DNA from: DATIUV01 sp049322755
Lineage (GTDB): Bacteria > Pseudomonadota > Gammaproteobacteria > Burkholderiales > UBA6910
Assembly (NCBI GenBank): GCA_049322755.1
Contig: JBMOQX010000073.1
Coordinates: 143,628-207,627 of the forward strand
Length of the DNA: 64,000 nt
Reading direction: 5' to 3'
Position numbers and translations under genes: made by a program. Shown here in pieces: positions 32,261 through 41,017 of the stretch. Within the stretch, counting starts at the first letter, position 1. The number at the start of each line of letters is the position of its first letter. The notes under the pieces were generated by a model, which had not been told where the DNA came from, did no database searches, and saw nothing but the letters and a program-made list of their open reading frames with translations.

Positions 32261-33070
32261 ATGGAGCAGCTGCCCAACGACTGGTTCGCGGTGCTGGCGC
32301 TGGTGTTCGCGCTGGGGCTCAAGCACGGCTTCGACGCCGACCACCTGGCGGCGATCGACGGCCTGACGCGCTACAACTTCCGCGCCGCGCGCCGCGTCGC
32401 GCGCTGGTGCGGCATGCTGTTTTCGCTCGGCCACGGCGTCGTGGTGGTGCTGATCGCCCTCGCGGTCGGCGCCATCGCCGGCACCTGGCAGGTGCCGGCA
32501 TGGATCGAGGACCTGGGGGCGTGGGTCTCCATCGGCTTCCTGCTCCTGCTGGGGGTGGCCAACCTGCACGCGGTGCTCACCGCCGAGCCCGACGACGTGG
32601 TGCAGCCGGTGGGCGTGAAGGGCCGCTTCCTCGGGCGCTTGCGGGAGGCCAGCAATCCGCTCGCCATCATGCTGGTGGGCGCCCTGTTCGCGCTCTCGTT
32701 CGACACCATGAGCCAGGCGGCGCTGTTCGCCGTGGTGGGCACCCAGTTCGGCGGCATCGACCGCGCGCTGGCGCTGGGCGTCGCGTTCATGCTGGGCATG
32801 ATGGCCACCGACGCCGTCAACGGCCTGTGGATCTCGCGGCTGATCGCCCGTGCGGATGCCGTCGCCCGGCTCGCCTCGCGGGTGATGGGGCTGGTGGTGT
32901 CGCTGCTGTCGCTGCTGGTGGCGGGCTTCGGCATCGCCAAGTACTTCTCCCCGGCGGTGGACGCCTGGAGCGACGGCAAGGAGCTCGCTTTCGGTGCCGC
33001 GGTGTGCGCGGTGATTGCGGTGTCCTTCCTGCTGGCGGTTCGGCTCAGCCGTTCCCCGCGGCCGGCATAG
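32261..33070 (+). CDS. hoxN: HoxN/NiCoT-family high-affinity nickel permease
   Basis: This inner-membrane nickel (or cobalt) importer supplies hydrogenase maturation. The 269-residue protein has the signature KHGFDADHLAAID (residues 21-33) in helix 2, LGHGVVVVLIALAVG, and SFDTMSQAALFAV, with about seven membrane helices. ATG 32261 follows GAGGAGAAA; the in-frame TTG at 32258 is an unlikely start. GC content returns to the high level seen before 14.2 kb. The dyad at 32187 may place it under nickel control. Confidence 0.92.
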   Translation: MEQLPNDWFAVLALVFALGLKHGFDADHLAAIDGLTRYNFRAARRVARWCGMLFSLGHGVVVVLIALAVGAIAGTWQVPAWIEDLGAWVSIGFLLLLGVANLHAVLTAEPDDVVQPVGVKGRFLGRLREASNPLAIMLVGALFALSFDTMSQAALFAVVGTQFGGIDRALALGVAFMLGMMATDAVNGLWISRLIARADAVARLASRVMGLVVSLLSLLVAGFGIAKYFSPAVDAWSDGKELAFGAAVCAVIAVSFLLAVRLSRSPRPA

Positions 33071-33213
33071 GGCGCTTCGCAGTCGCGCCGCGTTCAGCGG
33101 GGCGCAGTCCCTCCCCCTGCGCATGGGAAGTTCGGCGAAACGCCTGGGCATTGCCCATATGCGTTGCCTTATATGGTTCATGGCGGCCGGCGCTGCGCTA
33201 ACATGACAGGCCC

Positions 33214-34068
33214 ATGACCAGCCTGCGCACTGCACGGATCATCGACCTCGCCGCGGCGCGCGCCCACGCCCACACACCGGTGTTGGCAGATCCTGCGGCG
33301 GAGCAACGGCCGGCGGCTTCCCGCCGGATCGCGGTGTGGGTGGCCGTTTCGCTGCTGCTGCACGCCCTCGCGTTGGCGCTGCCGGCGGCGTGGTTCGAGC
33401 GGCCGGAGTTTCCTTCCGCGCCGCGCCCGCTCGACGTGGTGCTGGTCACCGTGTCCGCGGCGACGCCGGCAGCGGATTCCGCTCCAGCGCAACTCGATCA
33501 GCCGGTTGCGGTGACGCAGCGCAGCGCGCCCGCGCCGCTGGTGGAGCGGCGTTCGCCTCCGCCCGTCCCGAAACCGCGGCCCAGGCCCGCGCCGATCGCG
33601 GCCGAGCCGCCGCCTCCGCCCGAGCCGGCGCCGGCCGAAGCGGTGGCGGATGCGGCGCCGCCGGAGCCGACGCCCTCCGCGCGCACCGCGCCGGCGGTCA
33701 GTGCACCGGCGCGGTCCGCCGGCGCGCCGTCAGCCCCGGTGGCGGCGGCGCCGGCGGCTTCGCCGCGCGAAGCGCCGCTGGTTCCGCCTTCGCTCTCGGC
33801 GGATTACCTGGACAACCCGCCGCCGCCCTACCCGCTCTCCGCGCGCCGCCTGGGCCAGTCGGGGCTGGTGCTGCTGCGGGTCAGGGTGACCGAAGCCGGC
33901 AAGCCGGCCGAGGTGCGCATCGCCCGCAGCGCAGGCGTGGAGGCGCTGGACCGGGCCGCGCAGGAAGCGGTTCGCGGCTGGACCTTCGTGCCCGCCCGCC
34001 GCGGCGACGTCGCGGTGGCGGCCTGGGTCGAGGTGCCGGTGCGCTTCCGGCTCGATGACGCGCGCTAG
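33214..34068 (+). CDS. tonB: TonB-family energy transducer
   Basis: This 284-residue protein has an N-terminal cytoplasmic stretch and one membrane anchor (about residues 38-58, IAVWVAVSLLLHALALALPAAW). A long Pro/Ala-rich periplasmic spacer (about 75-190) follows. The C-terminal TonB domain reads YPLSARRLGQSGLVLLRVRVTEAG and VRGWTFVPAR. It would transmit proton-motive force to an outer-membrane receptor. No exbB, exbD or receptor gene is adjacent. The stop overlaps the next gene by 14 bases. Confidence 0.9.
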   Translation: MTSLRTARIIDLAAARAHAHTPVLADPAAEQRPAASRRIAVWVAVSLLLHALALALPAAWFERPEFPSAPRPLDVVLVTVSAATPAADSAPAQLDQPVAVTQRSAPAPLVERRSPPPVPKPRPRPAPIAAEPPPPPEPAPAEAVADAAPPEPTPSARTAPAVSAPARSAGAPSAPVAAAPAASPREAPLVPPSLSADYLDNPPPPYPLSARRLGQSGLVLLRVRVTEAGKPAEVRIARSAGVEALDRAAQEAVRGWTFVPARRGDVAVAAWVEVPVRFRLDDAR

Positions 34069-34948
34069 ACCCGCCGCGCTCCCCGTCGCGCTCGTCGCGG
34101 CCCTGCTGCTGGCGGCGTGCAGCCGCCTGGACATCGCCTATTCGCAACTGGACTGGGTGCTCACCTGGTACGTGGACGGCTACGTCACGCTCACCAGCGA
34201 TCAGGGCGGGCTGATGCGCGAGCGGGTGAACGCCCTCAAGCGCTGGCACTGCACCGACGAGGTGCCCGCCTACGCCCGCTGGGTGCGTGGCACGGGGCAG
34301 GAACTGGCCGGAGCACCGACGGTGGCGGCGCTGGACGCGCGCTTCGCCGAGTTCGAGCAGGCGCTGCGCCGGCTCGGCCGGCAGGCGGCGCCGGAGATCG
34401 CCGATCTGCTGCTGACCGCGTCGCCGGAGCAAGTGGACGCGTTGCAGGCCAGCCTGCGCAAGCGCGACGAGAAGTTCCGCGCCGAGTGGGTGGACATCCC
34501 GCGGGAGCAACTGGACGCCAAGCGCGCGGCGTGGATGGTGAAGCACCTGGAACGCTGGCTGGGGCCGCTGGACGCCGCGCAGCGGGCACGGGTGGAGGCC
34601 TGGAGCCGCCAGCTGATCCCGACCGCGGCGGACACGCTGGCGTTCCGGGAGGCGTGGCGGGCGGCGCTGGACGACGCGCTGAAGCGGCGCGACCGGCCGG
34701 ATGCGTTCCGCACGCGTATCGCGGACCTGGTGGGCGACCCCCGGCGCCTGGCGCCGCCCTCGCGCGAGGCCAGGTTCCTGGAAAACCGCCGCATCACCTG
34801 GGAAATGCTGGTGGATGTTGCCGTCCGCATGAGTCCCGAGCAGCGCCGGACGCTGCTGGCCCGCACCGGCGGGCTGGCCGGCGAGCTGGAGGCGCTGGCC
34901 TGCGGCGCGGCGGCGCCCGAGCGCGCTGCGGTCGAGACGGAGCGCTGA
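34055..34948 (+). CDS. DUF6279-like lipoprotein, copy 1
   Basis: This 297-residue predicted lipoprotein has a signal peptide ending in lipobox LLAAC (Cys about residue 22). The mature helical protein starts with the phrase RLDIAYSQLDWVLTWYVDGYVTL. It is paralogous to the following gene: both share the LDWxLxWYVxxY opening, an RWHC/QWHC segment near residue 65, and a EFRAEWV-type core. Function unknown. The start lies inside the end of tonB, so the genes are coupled. Confidence 0.82.
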   Translation: MTRARPAALPVALVAALLLAACSRLDIAYSQLDWVLTWYVDGYVTLTSDQGGLMRERVNALKRWHCTDEVPAYARWVRGTGQELAGAPTVAALDARFAEFEQALRRLGRQAAPEIADLLLTASPEQVDALQASLRKRDEKFRAEWVDIPREQLDAKRAAWMVKHLERWLGPLDAAQRARVEAWSRQLIPTAADTLAFREAWRAALDDALKRRDRPDAFRTRIADLVGDPRRLAPPSREARFLENRRITWEMLVDVAVRMSPEQRRTLLARTGGLAGELEALACGAAAPERAAVETER

Positions 34949-35045
34949 CGTCGTTCCGCCCCGGGCCGGGGTGGCGCGGGGAACTCGCGGCCGGCCCGGT
35001 GTGCCTGAGCAGGGTGGGGGACGTTCCGTCTCCCGGGCCGCCCGC

Positions 35046-35918
35046 TTGATCCGCCGCCTCCTCATCCTGGTTTCCGCCGCCGCGCTGGCCGGCTGCACGC
35101 TGGTCATCAACGTCGGCTACGGCCTGCTGGACTCCGCGCTGGTCTGGTACGTGCGCGACTACTTTCCCCTCGACGCGCGCCAGGAGGCGGTGCTCAGGAG
35201 CGGGCTTGCCGAGGTGCGGCAATGGCACTGCGCCACCCAGCTGCCGCAGTACGCGCAGTGGCTGCGCAGCGTAAGCGGCGAACTGCAGCGCGGCATGTCG
35301 CGGGAGGACGTGAGCCGCCGCGCCGCGCAGGTGCAGGACCACTGGCGCGACGTGCTGCGGCGGCTGGCGCCGGTGCTGGCGCGCACGTTCGAGACCGCCG
35401 GCGATCAGCAGATCGCCGCGCTGAAGGCCAATTTCGAGAAGAGCAACGCGGAGTACCGCGCCGAGTGGGTGGAGTTGTCCCGCGCCGCGCTGGCGGCGAA
35501 GCGCCGGGACCGCGCCACGACCCAGATCACGCACTGGACCGGCGCGCTCAACGACCTCCAGGTGGACGAAATCCTGCGCTGGAGTCGCGGCTTCGAGCCT
35601 ACCGGCGCCGACTGGCTCGCCTATCGCGAGCGCTGGCAGCGCGCTTTCGTCGGCGCGCTTCAGGACCGGGTTCGCGCGGCGGGCGCCGACGCGGCGGTGG
35701 CGCGGCTGTTCGTCGATTACGACACGCTGTGGGAGCCGGCGCTGCGGCAGAAAATCGCCGCCAACCGGGCGGCGACGCTGGACATGATCTACCGCGTGCA
35801 GCGCCTGATGACCGACGCGCAGCGCCGCCAGGTGGGCGAGCGGGCCGCAGCTTACGCGGCCGAGTTCGACCGCCTCGCGTGCCCCGCGCCGCAGCCCGCC
35901 GCCGCGGCGCCGCGCTGA
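35046..35918 (+). CDS. DUF6279-like lipoprotein, copy 2
   Basis: This 290-residue predicted lipoprotein has lipobox ALAGC followed by TLVINVGYGLLDSALVWYVRDYF, paralogous to the preceding gene. The start is uncertain. TTG 35046 gives a compact signal peptide (RRLLILVSAAALAGC) but has no good ribosome-binding site. An in-frame GTG at 35001 would add 15 residues. Function unknown; tandem duplication is evident from shared motifs. Confidence 0.78.
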   Translation: MIRRLLILVSAAALAGCTLVINVGYGLLDSALVWYVRDYFPLDARQEAVLRSGLAEVRQWHCATQLPQYAQWLRSVSGELQRGMSREDVSRRAAQVQDHWRDVLRRLAPVLARTFETAGDQQIAALKANFEKSNAEYRAEWVELSRAALAAKRRDRATTQITHWTGALNDLQVDEILRWSRGFEPTGADWLAYRERWQRAFVGALQDRVRAAGADAAVARLFVDYDTLWEPALRQKIAANRAATLDMIYRVQRLMTDAQRRQVGERAAAYAAEFDRLACPAPQPAAAAPR

Positions 35919-35940
35919 CGGCTGGTTCCGGAACAGGACA

Positions 35941-37161
35941 CTAACTGCCGTCGCCGGCCGCGCGTTTGCGCAGCGACAGCTTGAGCACCGCGAAGCCCAC
36001 CACCGCCGACAGCAGCGAGCCCTCCAGGATGCCCACGCGATCCAGCCCGAGCGCGGCCGGGCCCTTGCCTTCGAACGCCAGCGAGGCGATGAACAGGCTC
36101 ATGGTGAAGCCGATGCCGCAGAGGATGGACACGCCGTAGAGCGAGAGCCAGCTGGCGCCCTCCGGCAGGCGCGCGAGCCCGAGCTTGATGGCGGCCCAGG
36201 CGAAGGCGAACACGCCCAGCTGCTTGCCCGCGAACAGGCCGAGCGCGACGCCCAGCGTCACCGGGTGGGTGAGCGAGCTCAGGGCGAATCCCTCCAACGA
36301 CACTCCGGCGTTGGCGAACGCGAAGACCGGCAGAATCGCGTAGGCCACCGAAGGGTGCAGGTCGTGCTCCAGCTTGCGCAGCGGCGACAGGTCGCCGTCG
36401 GGCGCGCGCATCGGGATGAAGAACGCCAGCGCGACGCCGGCCAGCGTGGCGTGCACGCCCGACTTGAGCACCGCCACCCACATCACCAGGCCGATGAACA
36501 GATAGGCGGGAACCGCGACGACGCCGCGCCAATTGAGCAGCGCGAGCGCGGCCAGCGCGCCGCCGGCGACGGCCAGCGACGCGAGCGACAGGTTCTCGGT
36601 GTAGAACAGCGCGATGATGACGATGGCGCCGAGGTCGTCCAGGATCGCCAGCGTCAGCAGGAACACCTTGAGGCCGTTGGGCACGCCCTTGCCCAGCAGC
36701 GACAGCACGCCCAGCGCGAACGCGATGTCGGTGGCCGCCGGAATCGCCCAGCCGCGAATGGCGACGGGGTCGCCCCAGTTGATCGCGGCGTAGATCGCGG
36801 CCGGCACCACCATGCCGCCTACCGCCGCCAGCGCCGGCAGCGCGATCTGCGCCGGGTTGGAGAGCTCGCCTTCCAGAATCTCGCGCTTGATCTCGAGGCC
36901 GACGAGGAAGAAGAACACCGCCATCAGGCCGTCGTTGATCCACAGCAGCAGCGGCTTGTCGATGGCGAGCTCGCCCACGCGCACCGACACCGGCGTCGAG
37001 AGCAGCGCGTCGTAGAGGCCCGAGGCGGGCGAATTGGCCATGATCAGCGCCAGCACCGTGGCCACCATCAGCAGGATGCCGCTGGCGGCCTCGTGCTGGA
37101 GGAATTCGCGCGCCGCGGTGACAACGGTTTTCGGCGCGTTGGCGACAGCCTCGGTGACCAT
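35941..37161 (-). CDS. nhaA: NhaA Na+/H+ antiporter
   Basis: This 406-residue inner-membrane antiporter exports sodium in exchange for protons. Family motifs are plain: the FFFLVGLEIKRE segment, AIPAATDIAFALGVLSLLG, LAILDDLGAIVIIALFYT (with the paired Asp of the transport site) and the terminal SLFIASLAF. I chose the ATG at 37161 because AAGGAGTC lies just upstream; the frame is open further up to 37236. It is transcribed away from degP, sharing a 198-base regulatory region. Confidence 0.94.
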   Translation of the reverse strand: MVTEAVANAPKTVVTAAREFLQHEAASGILLMVATVLALIMANSPASGLYDALLSTPVSVRVGELAIDKPLLLWINDGLMAVFFFLVGLEIKREILEGELSNPAQIALPALAAVGGMVVPAAIYAAINWGDPVAIRGWAIPAATDIAFALGVLSLLGKGVPNGLKVFLLTLAILDDLGAIVIIALFYTENLSLASLAVAGGALAALALLNWRGVVAVPAYLFIGLVMWVAVLKSGVHATLAGVALAFFIPMRAPDGDLSPLRKLEHDLHPSVAYAILPVFAFANAGVSLEGFALSSLTHPVTLGVALGLFAGKQLGVFAFAWAAIKLGLARLPEGASWLSLYGVSILCGIGFTMSLFIASLAFEGKGPAALGLDRVGILEGSLLSAVVGFAVLKLSLRKRAAGDGS

Positions 37162-37265
37162 GATCGACTCCTTGTTGTTCTTGCGACGGCCCGCGTCGAG
37201 CACGTGCGCGGCGAGGGGCGGCAGGCCCCGCGGCATTGCTCCGCCCGGTCAGGGCGGCGCCGCCT

Positions 37266-37282
37266 CTTAAGGTTCCCTTAAG
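37266..37282. promoter_or_regulatory. CTTAAG-N5-CTTAAG direct repeat (PmrA/QseB-type box)
   Basis: Two perfect CTTAAG hexamers (37266-37271 and 37277-37282) are separated by five bases, the layout of binding sites for PmrA/QseB-type response regulators. It lies 78 bases before degP, which is followed by a QseB-like regulator and kinase. A perfect 16-bp palindrome follows at 37290. No obvious -10 box is visible. Confidence 0.65.
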
Positions 37283-37289
37283 GATGCGT

Positions 37290-37305
37290 CCGGCAAGCTT
37301 GCCGG
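37290..37305. repeat. Perfect 16-bp palindrome in the nhaA-degP region
   Basis: CCGGCAAGCTTGCCGG is fully palindromic and lies eight bases after the CTTAAG repeat. It could be a second operator or a hairpin in a transcript leader; only the symmetry is certain. Confidence 0.6.
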
Positions 37306-37359
37306 CAACGGTTGGGGCAGGGTGCTCCGGCCAGGGCTCAATTTTACGGAGGATGTGCG

Positions 37360-38829
37360 ATGACGGTAACCCCGAGGACGAAAAAGATCGCCGCTGCGGT
37401 GGCGCTGGCGCTGGGCGTTGGCGCCGCGGCAACGGCATATCAGCCCGACGCCGCCGCGCTGGCGACGCCGGCGGCCACCGAGGCGGCGCCGTTGCTGGCG
37501 CTGCCGGATTTCTCCCGGCTGGTGCAGCGCCACGGCGACGCGGTGGTGAACATAACCACCGAAGGCAAGGCGCGCGGGCCGCGGGCGGCGCTGCCGGACT
37601 TCGGCGACGACCTGCCGGAGTTCTTCAAGCGCTTCCCGTTCCCCGACATGCCGCGTGAGGGCGGCGAGATGCCGCGGGCGCGCGGCATCGGTTCCGGCTT
37701 CATCATCTCCGGCGACGGCTACGTGGTGACCAGCCATCACGTGATCGACGGCGCCGAGAAGGTCACGGTGCGGCTCAACGACAAGCGCGAATTCACCGCC
37801 AGGGTGGTGGGCTCCGACCCGCAGTCCGACGTCGCGCTGCTCAAGATCGACGCCACCGGCCTGCCGGCGGTGCAGATCGGCAAGTCGGCGGACCTCAAGG
37901 TGGGCCAGTGGGTGTTCGCCATCGGCGCGCCGTTCGGCCTCGATCGCACCGCGACCCAGGGCATCGTCTCCGCGGTGGGCCGGCAGCTGCCCAGCGACAA
38001 CTACGTGCCCTTCATCCAGACCGACGTGGCGGTGAACCCCGGCAACTCCGGCGGCCCGCTGTTCGACACCGCCGGCCGCGTGGTGGGCATCAATTCGCAG
38101 ATCTTCAGCCGCAGCGGCGGCTACATGGGGCTGTCGTTCGCGATTCCCATCGACGTCGCCATGGACGTGGTGGAGCAGCTCAAGACCAGCGGCGAAGTCA
38201 CCCGCGGCTGGCTCGGCATCACGCTGCAGGAGGTGACGCAGGATCTGGCGAGGTCGTTCGGGCTGGAGCGTCCGCGCGGTGCGCTGGTGGCCCGGGTCGG
38301 CAGCGGCAGCCCGGCGGAGAAGGCGGGCCTGAAAGCCGGCGACGTGATCGTCAAGTACGGCGAGCGCGACATCGTCGATACGGGCGACCTGCCGCCGCTG
38401 GTGGGCGCCACCAGGCCGGGCGAGAAACGCATCCTCACGGTGATCCGCGGCGGCGACGAGAAGCGCCTCGTGGTGGAGCTGGGCAGGCTGGCCGCCAGGG
38501 AGAAGGTGCAGCTCGGGCAGCTGCCGGGCGAAGCCGGCGGCGCGGTGCTCAACGTCGTCGTGGCCGAGCTCACGCCGGAGCAGCGCCGCAGCCGCGGCAT
38601 CGACCACGGCGTGCTGGTGCAGCAGGTGGGGCCGGGCATCGCCCTCGAGGCCGGCGTGCGCCCCGGCGACGTCCTGCTGGAGCTGAACGGCAGGAAGGTG
38701 GAGTCGGTGGCGCAGCTCAAGGAGCTCACCAGGTCCCTGCCCAAGGGACGCACCGTGCCGCTGCTGGTGAAGCGCGGCGAGGGTGCCCTGTTCCTGGCGC
38801 TGGACGTGCCGGCTGCCAGCAAGGGTTGA
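37360..38829 (+). CDS. degP: DegP/HtrA-family periplasmic serine protease
   Basis: This 489-residue envelope quality-control protease has an N-terminal signal sequence or anchor (about residues 9-28). Its trypsin-like domain has the triad H127, D157 and S230 (GNSGGPL). Two PDZ domains follow (from about 285 and about 395). ATG 37360 follows TACGGAGGATG. Upstream is the CTTAAG box; downstream is a strong terminator, so it is a single-gene transcript. It lies next to, but separate from, the two-component system, which may control it. Confidence 0.94.
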   Translation: MTVTPRTKKIAAAVALALGVGAAATAYQPDAAALATPAATEAAPLLALPDFSRLVQRHGDAVVNITTEGKARGPRAALPDFGDDLPEFFKRFPFPDMPREGGEMPRARGIGSGFIISGDGYVVTSHHVIDGAEKVTVRLNDKREFTARVVGSDPQSDVALLKIDATGLPAVQIGKSADLKVGQWVFAIGAPFGLDRTATQGIVSAVGRQLPSDNYVPFIQTDVAVNPGNSGGPLFDTAGRVVGINSQIFSRSGGYMGLSFAIPIDVAMDVVEQLKTSGEVTRGWLGITLQEVTQDLARSFGLERPRGALVARVGSGSPAEKAGLKAGDVIVKYGERDIVDTGDLPPLVGATRPGEKRILTVIRGGDEKRLVVELGRLAAREKVQLGQLPGEAGGAVLNVVVAELTPEQRRSRGIDHGVLVQQVGPGIALEAGVRPGDVLLELNGRKVESVAQLKELTRSLPKGRTVPLLVKRGEGALFLALDVPAASKG

Positions 38830-38849
38830 CTCCGGCGGATCCGGCGTGC

Positions 38850-38891
38850 GCCGCGCGTGGGGGCCAAGCGCCCCGCGCGCGGCGTTTTTTT
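38850..38891 (+). terminator. Rho-independent terminator after degP
   Basis: A 13-bp GC-rich stem (38850-38862 with 38871-38883, one U-G pair) has an 8-base loop, followed by seven T (38885-38891). Confidence 0.93.
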
Positions 38892-38927
38892 GCGTGTACC
38901 ATCCCTGCGTTCCCGTAAGGCGGCGCG

Positions 38928-39590
38928 ATGCGACTTTTGCTGGTGGAAGACGACGCGATGGTGGGCGAGGCCGTGCGCAAGGGCCTCAGGCTCGACGGCC
39001 TCGCAGTCGACTGGGTGCGCGACGGCGTGCAGGCGGAGGCCGCGCTGGCCGGGCACGACTACGACCTGCTGCTGCTGGATCTCGGCCTGCCGCGCAAGGA
39101 CGGCCTCGAGTTGCTGGAGGCGCTGCGCCGCGCCGGCAACGACATCCCGACGCTCATCATCACGGCCCGCGACGCGGTGGCCGACCGCGTGCGCGGCCTC
39201 GACGCCGGCGCCGACGATTACGTGGTGAAACCCTTCGACCTGGACGAGCTCACCGCGCGCGTTCGGGCGCTGGCCCGCCGCCGCGCAGGGCGCGGGCGGC
39301 CGCTGCTCAGCGCCGGCACGCTGACGCTGGACCCGGCCCGGCGCGAAGTGCGCCAGGGCGGCGAGACGGTGGCCGTTTCCCCGCGCGAGTTCGCGCTGCT
39401 CGCCGCGCTGATGGAGCACCCCGGCGCGGTGCTGTCGAAGGAGGCGCTGGAGGAGCGCCTCTACGGCTGGGGCGAGGAGGTGGAGTCGAACGCCGTGGAA
39501 GTGCACGTCCACAACCTGCGACGCAAGCTCGGTGCCGGCGTGATCCGCACCGTGCGCGGCATCGGCTACCGGATCGGCAACGGCACATGA
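38928..39590 (+). CDS. OmpR-family response regulator, QseB/PmrA-like
   Basis: This 220-residue regulator has receiver residues EDD (7-9), phosphoacceptor D51 (LLLLDLGLP), a conserved Thr/Ser region (LIITARD) and Lys (VVKPFD). A winged-helix DNA-binding domain (VSPREFALLAALMEHPG; VHVHNLRRKLG; GIGYRI) completes it. It begins about 35 bases after the degP terminator and overlaps the kinase gene (ATGA). The CTTAAG-N5-CTTAAG repeat upstream of degP is a plausible binding site. Confidence 0.93.
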   Translation: MRLLLVEDDAMVGEAVRKGLRLDGLAVDWVRDGVQAEAALAGHDYDLLLLDLGLPRKDGLELLEALRRAGNDIPTLIITARDAVADRVRGLDAGADDYVVKPFDLDELTARVRALARRRAGRGRPLLSAGTLTLDPARREVRQGGETVAVSPREFALLAALMEHPGAVLSKEALEERLYGWGEEVESNAVEVHVHNLRRKLGAGVIRTVRGIGYRIGNGT

Positions 39591-40897
39591 CCTCGATCCG
39601 CGGACGCCTGCTGGCCTGGCTGCTGGGGGGGCTCGCCGTCGCGATCCTGGCGGCGGGCGTTGCGATCTACTGGCGCGCGCAGACCGAGGTGGACGCGCTG
39701 CTCGACTACCAGCTGGAGCAGACCGCGGTGTCGCTGCGCAACCAGAGCCTGCTCTCGGTGGCGATCGGCGCCGAGGCGATCGAGAGCCCGGGGGCGGAGA
39801 TGGTGGTGCAGATCTGGGATCGCGCCAGTGGCCTGGTGTACGTCTCCGACCGCGCGCGTCAGCTGCCGCTGGTGAGCCGCCGCGGCTTCAGCGATCTCAC
39901 CGTCGACGGCGTGCGCTGGCGCGTCTACGCCCAGAGCTTCGGCCCGCGCGCGGTGCAGGTGGCGCAACCGGAGGCCGTGCGCCTGCGCCTGTCGGCGCGG
40001 GCGGCATTCGGCAACGTCGCGCCGTTTCTGCTCCTGCTGCCGTTTGCCGGCCTCGTGGTCTGGTTCGGCGTCGGCCGCGGGCTGGCGCCGCTCACCCAGC
40101 TCGCGGCACAGATCCGCAGCCGCACCCCGCGCACGCTCTCGCCCCTGCCGGAGCAGGATCTGCCGGACGAAGTGCGGCCGCTGGCCCACGCGCTCAACGA
40201 CTTGCTGGAGCGGCTGGAAGCGGCCCTGGACGCCCAGCGCCAGTTCGTCGCCGACGCCGCCCACGAGCTGCGCACGCCGCTCACCGCGGTGCGGCTGCAG
40301 ACCCAGCTGCTGGACCGGGCGGCATCGGAGGCCGACAAGGCGGAGGCGCTGGATGCGCTGCGCGAAGGGCTCCGGCGCGCGTCCCATCTCACCGAGCAGC
40401 TGCTGGTGATGGCGCGCCTTGATCCGGACGCCGCGGTGCCCCGGGCGGAGCTGGACCTCGCGCAACTGGCGCGGGCGGTGGTGGCGGAGCTGGAGCCGCT
40501 GGCCCACGACCGCGGTGTCGACCTGGGCGCGCAACTGAGCGCGGCGGGGATCACGGGCGAAGCGGAGAACCTGCGCGCTTTGCTGCGCAACCTCGTCGAT
40601 AACGCGGTGCGCTACACGCCGCGCGCGGGCCGCGTCGACGTGGCCGTGCGCGCGGACGGCGACGCCGCCACGCTCACCGTGGAAGATACCGGCCCGGGCA
40701 TTGCGCCGCAGGAGCGCGGCCGGGTGTTCGACCGCTTCTACCGTGCGCCGGGCGCGGCGGCGGGCGGCAGCGGGCTGGGGCTCGCCATCGTCAGACGCGT
40801 GGCGGAGCGGCACGGCGCCAGCGTGACGCTGGAGGACCGGGCCGAGGGCCGCGGGTTGCGGGTCCGGGTGCGGTTTCCCGTGCGCCGGGCCGGCTGA
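39587..40897 (+). CDS. Sensor histidine kinase, QseC-like
   Basis: This 436-residue membrane kinase is paired with the preceding regulator. Two membrane helices (about residues 7-28 and 145-165) bracket a periplasmic sensor domain. The HAMP-like linker and kinase core follow, with H-box AAHELRTPL (H226), N-box NLVDNAVRYTP, G1 DTGPGI and G2 GSGLGLAIV. The start overlaps the regulator stop by four bases. The signal is not evident from the sequence. Confidence 0.93.
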   Translation: MTSIRGRLLAWLLGGLAVAILAAGVAIYWRAQTEVDALLDYQLEQTAVSLRNQSLLSVAIGAEAIESPGAEMVVQIWDRASGLVYVSDRARQLPLVSRRGFSDLTVDGVRWRVYAQSFGPRAVQVAQPEAVRLRLSARAAFGNVAPFLLLLPFAGLVVWFGVGRGLAPLTQLAAQIRSRTPRTLSPLPEQDLPDEVRPLAHALNDLLERLEAALDAQRQFVADAAHELRTPLTAVRLQTQLLDRAASEADKAEALDALREGLRRASHLTEQLLVMARLDPDAAVPRAELDLAQLARAVVAELEPLAHDRGVDLGAQLSAAGITGEAENLRALLRNLVDNAVRYTPRAGRVDVAVRADGDAATLTVEDTGPGIAPQERGRVFDRFYRAPGAAAGGSGLGLAIVRRVAERHGASVTLEDRAEGRGLRVRVRFPVRRAG

Positions 40898-41017
40898 CAC
40901 CGCGGCGCCGGCGGCGCTGTTATCCTTGGCGCAGAGCTTGCATTCGTGCCATGTCATCGGCGCCGCCGGGGCGGCGTCGATCGGCGGGTTCCCGCACGCA
41001 ACCAGGAGAATGCCGTC

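Noticed and set aside
31971..32261. 96-codon frame after hypB2
   Set aside because: Starts inside hypB2, has no ribosome-binding site or recognisable motif, and crosses the candidate operator upstream of hoxN.
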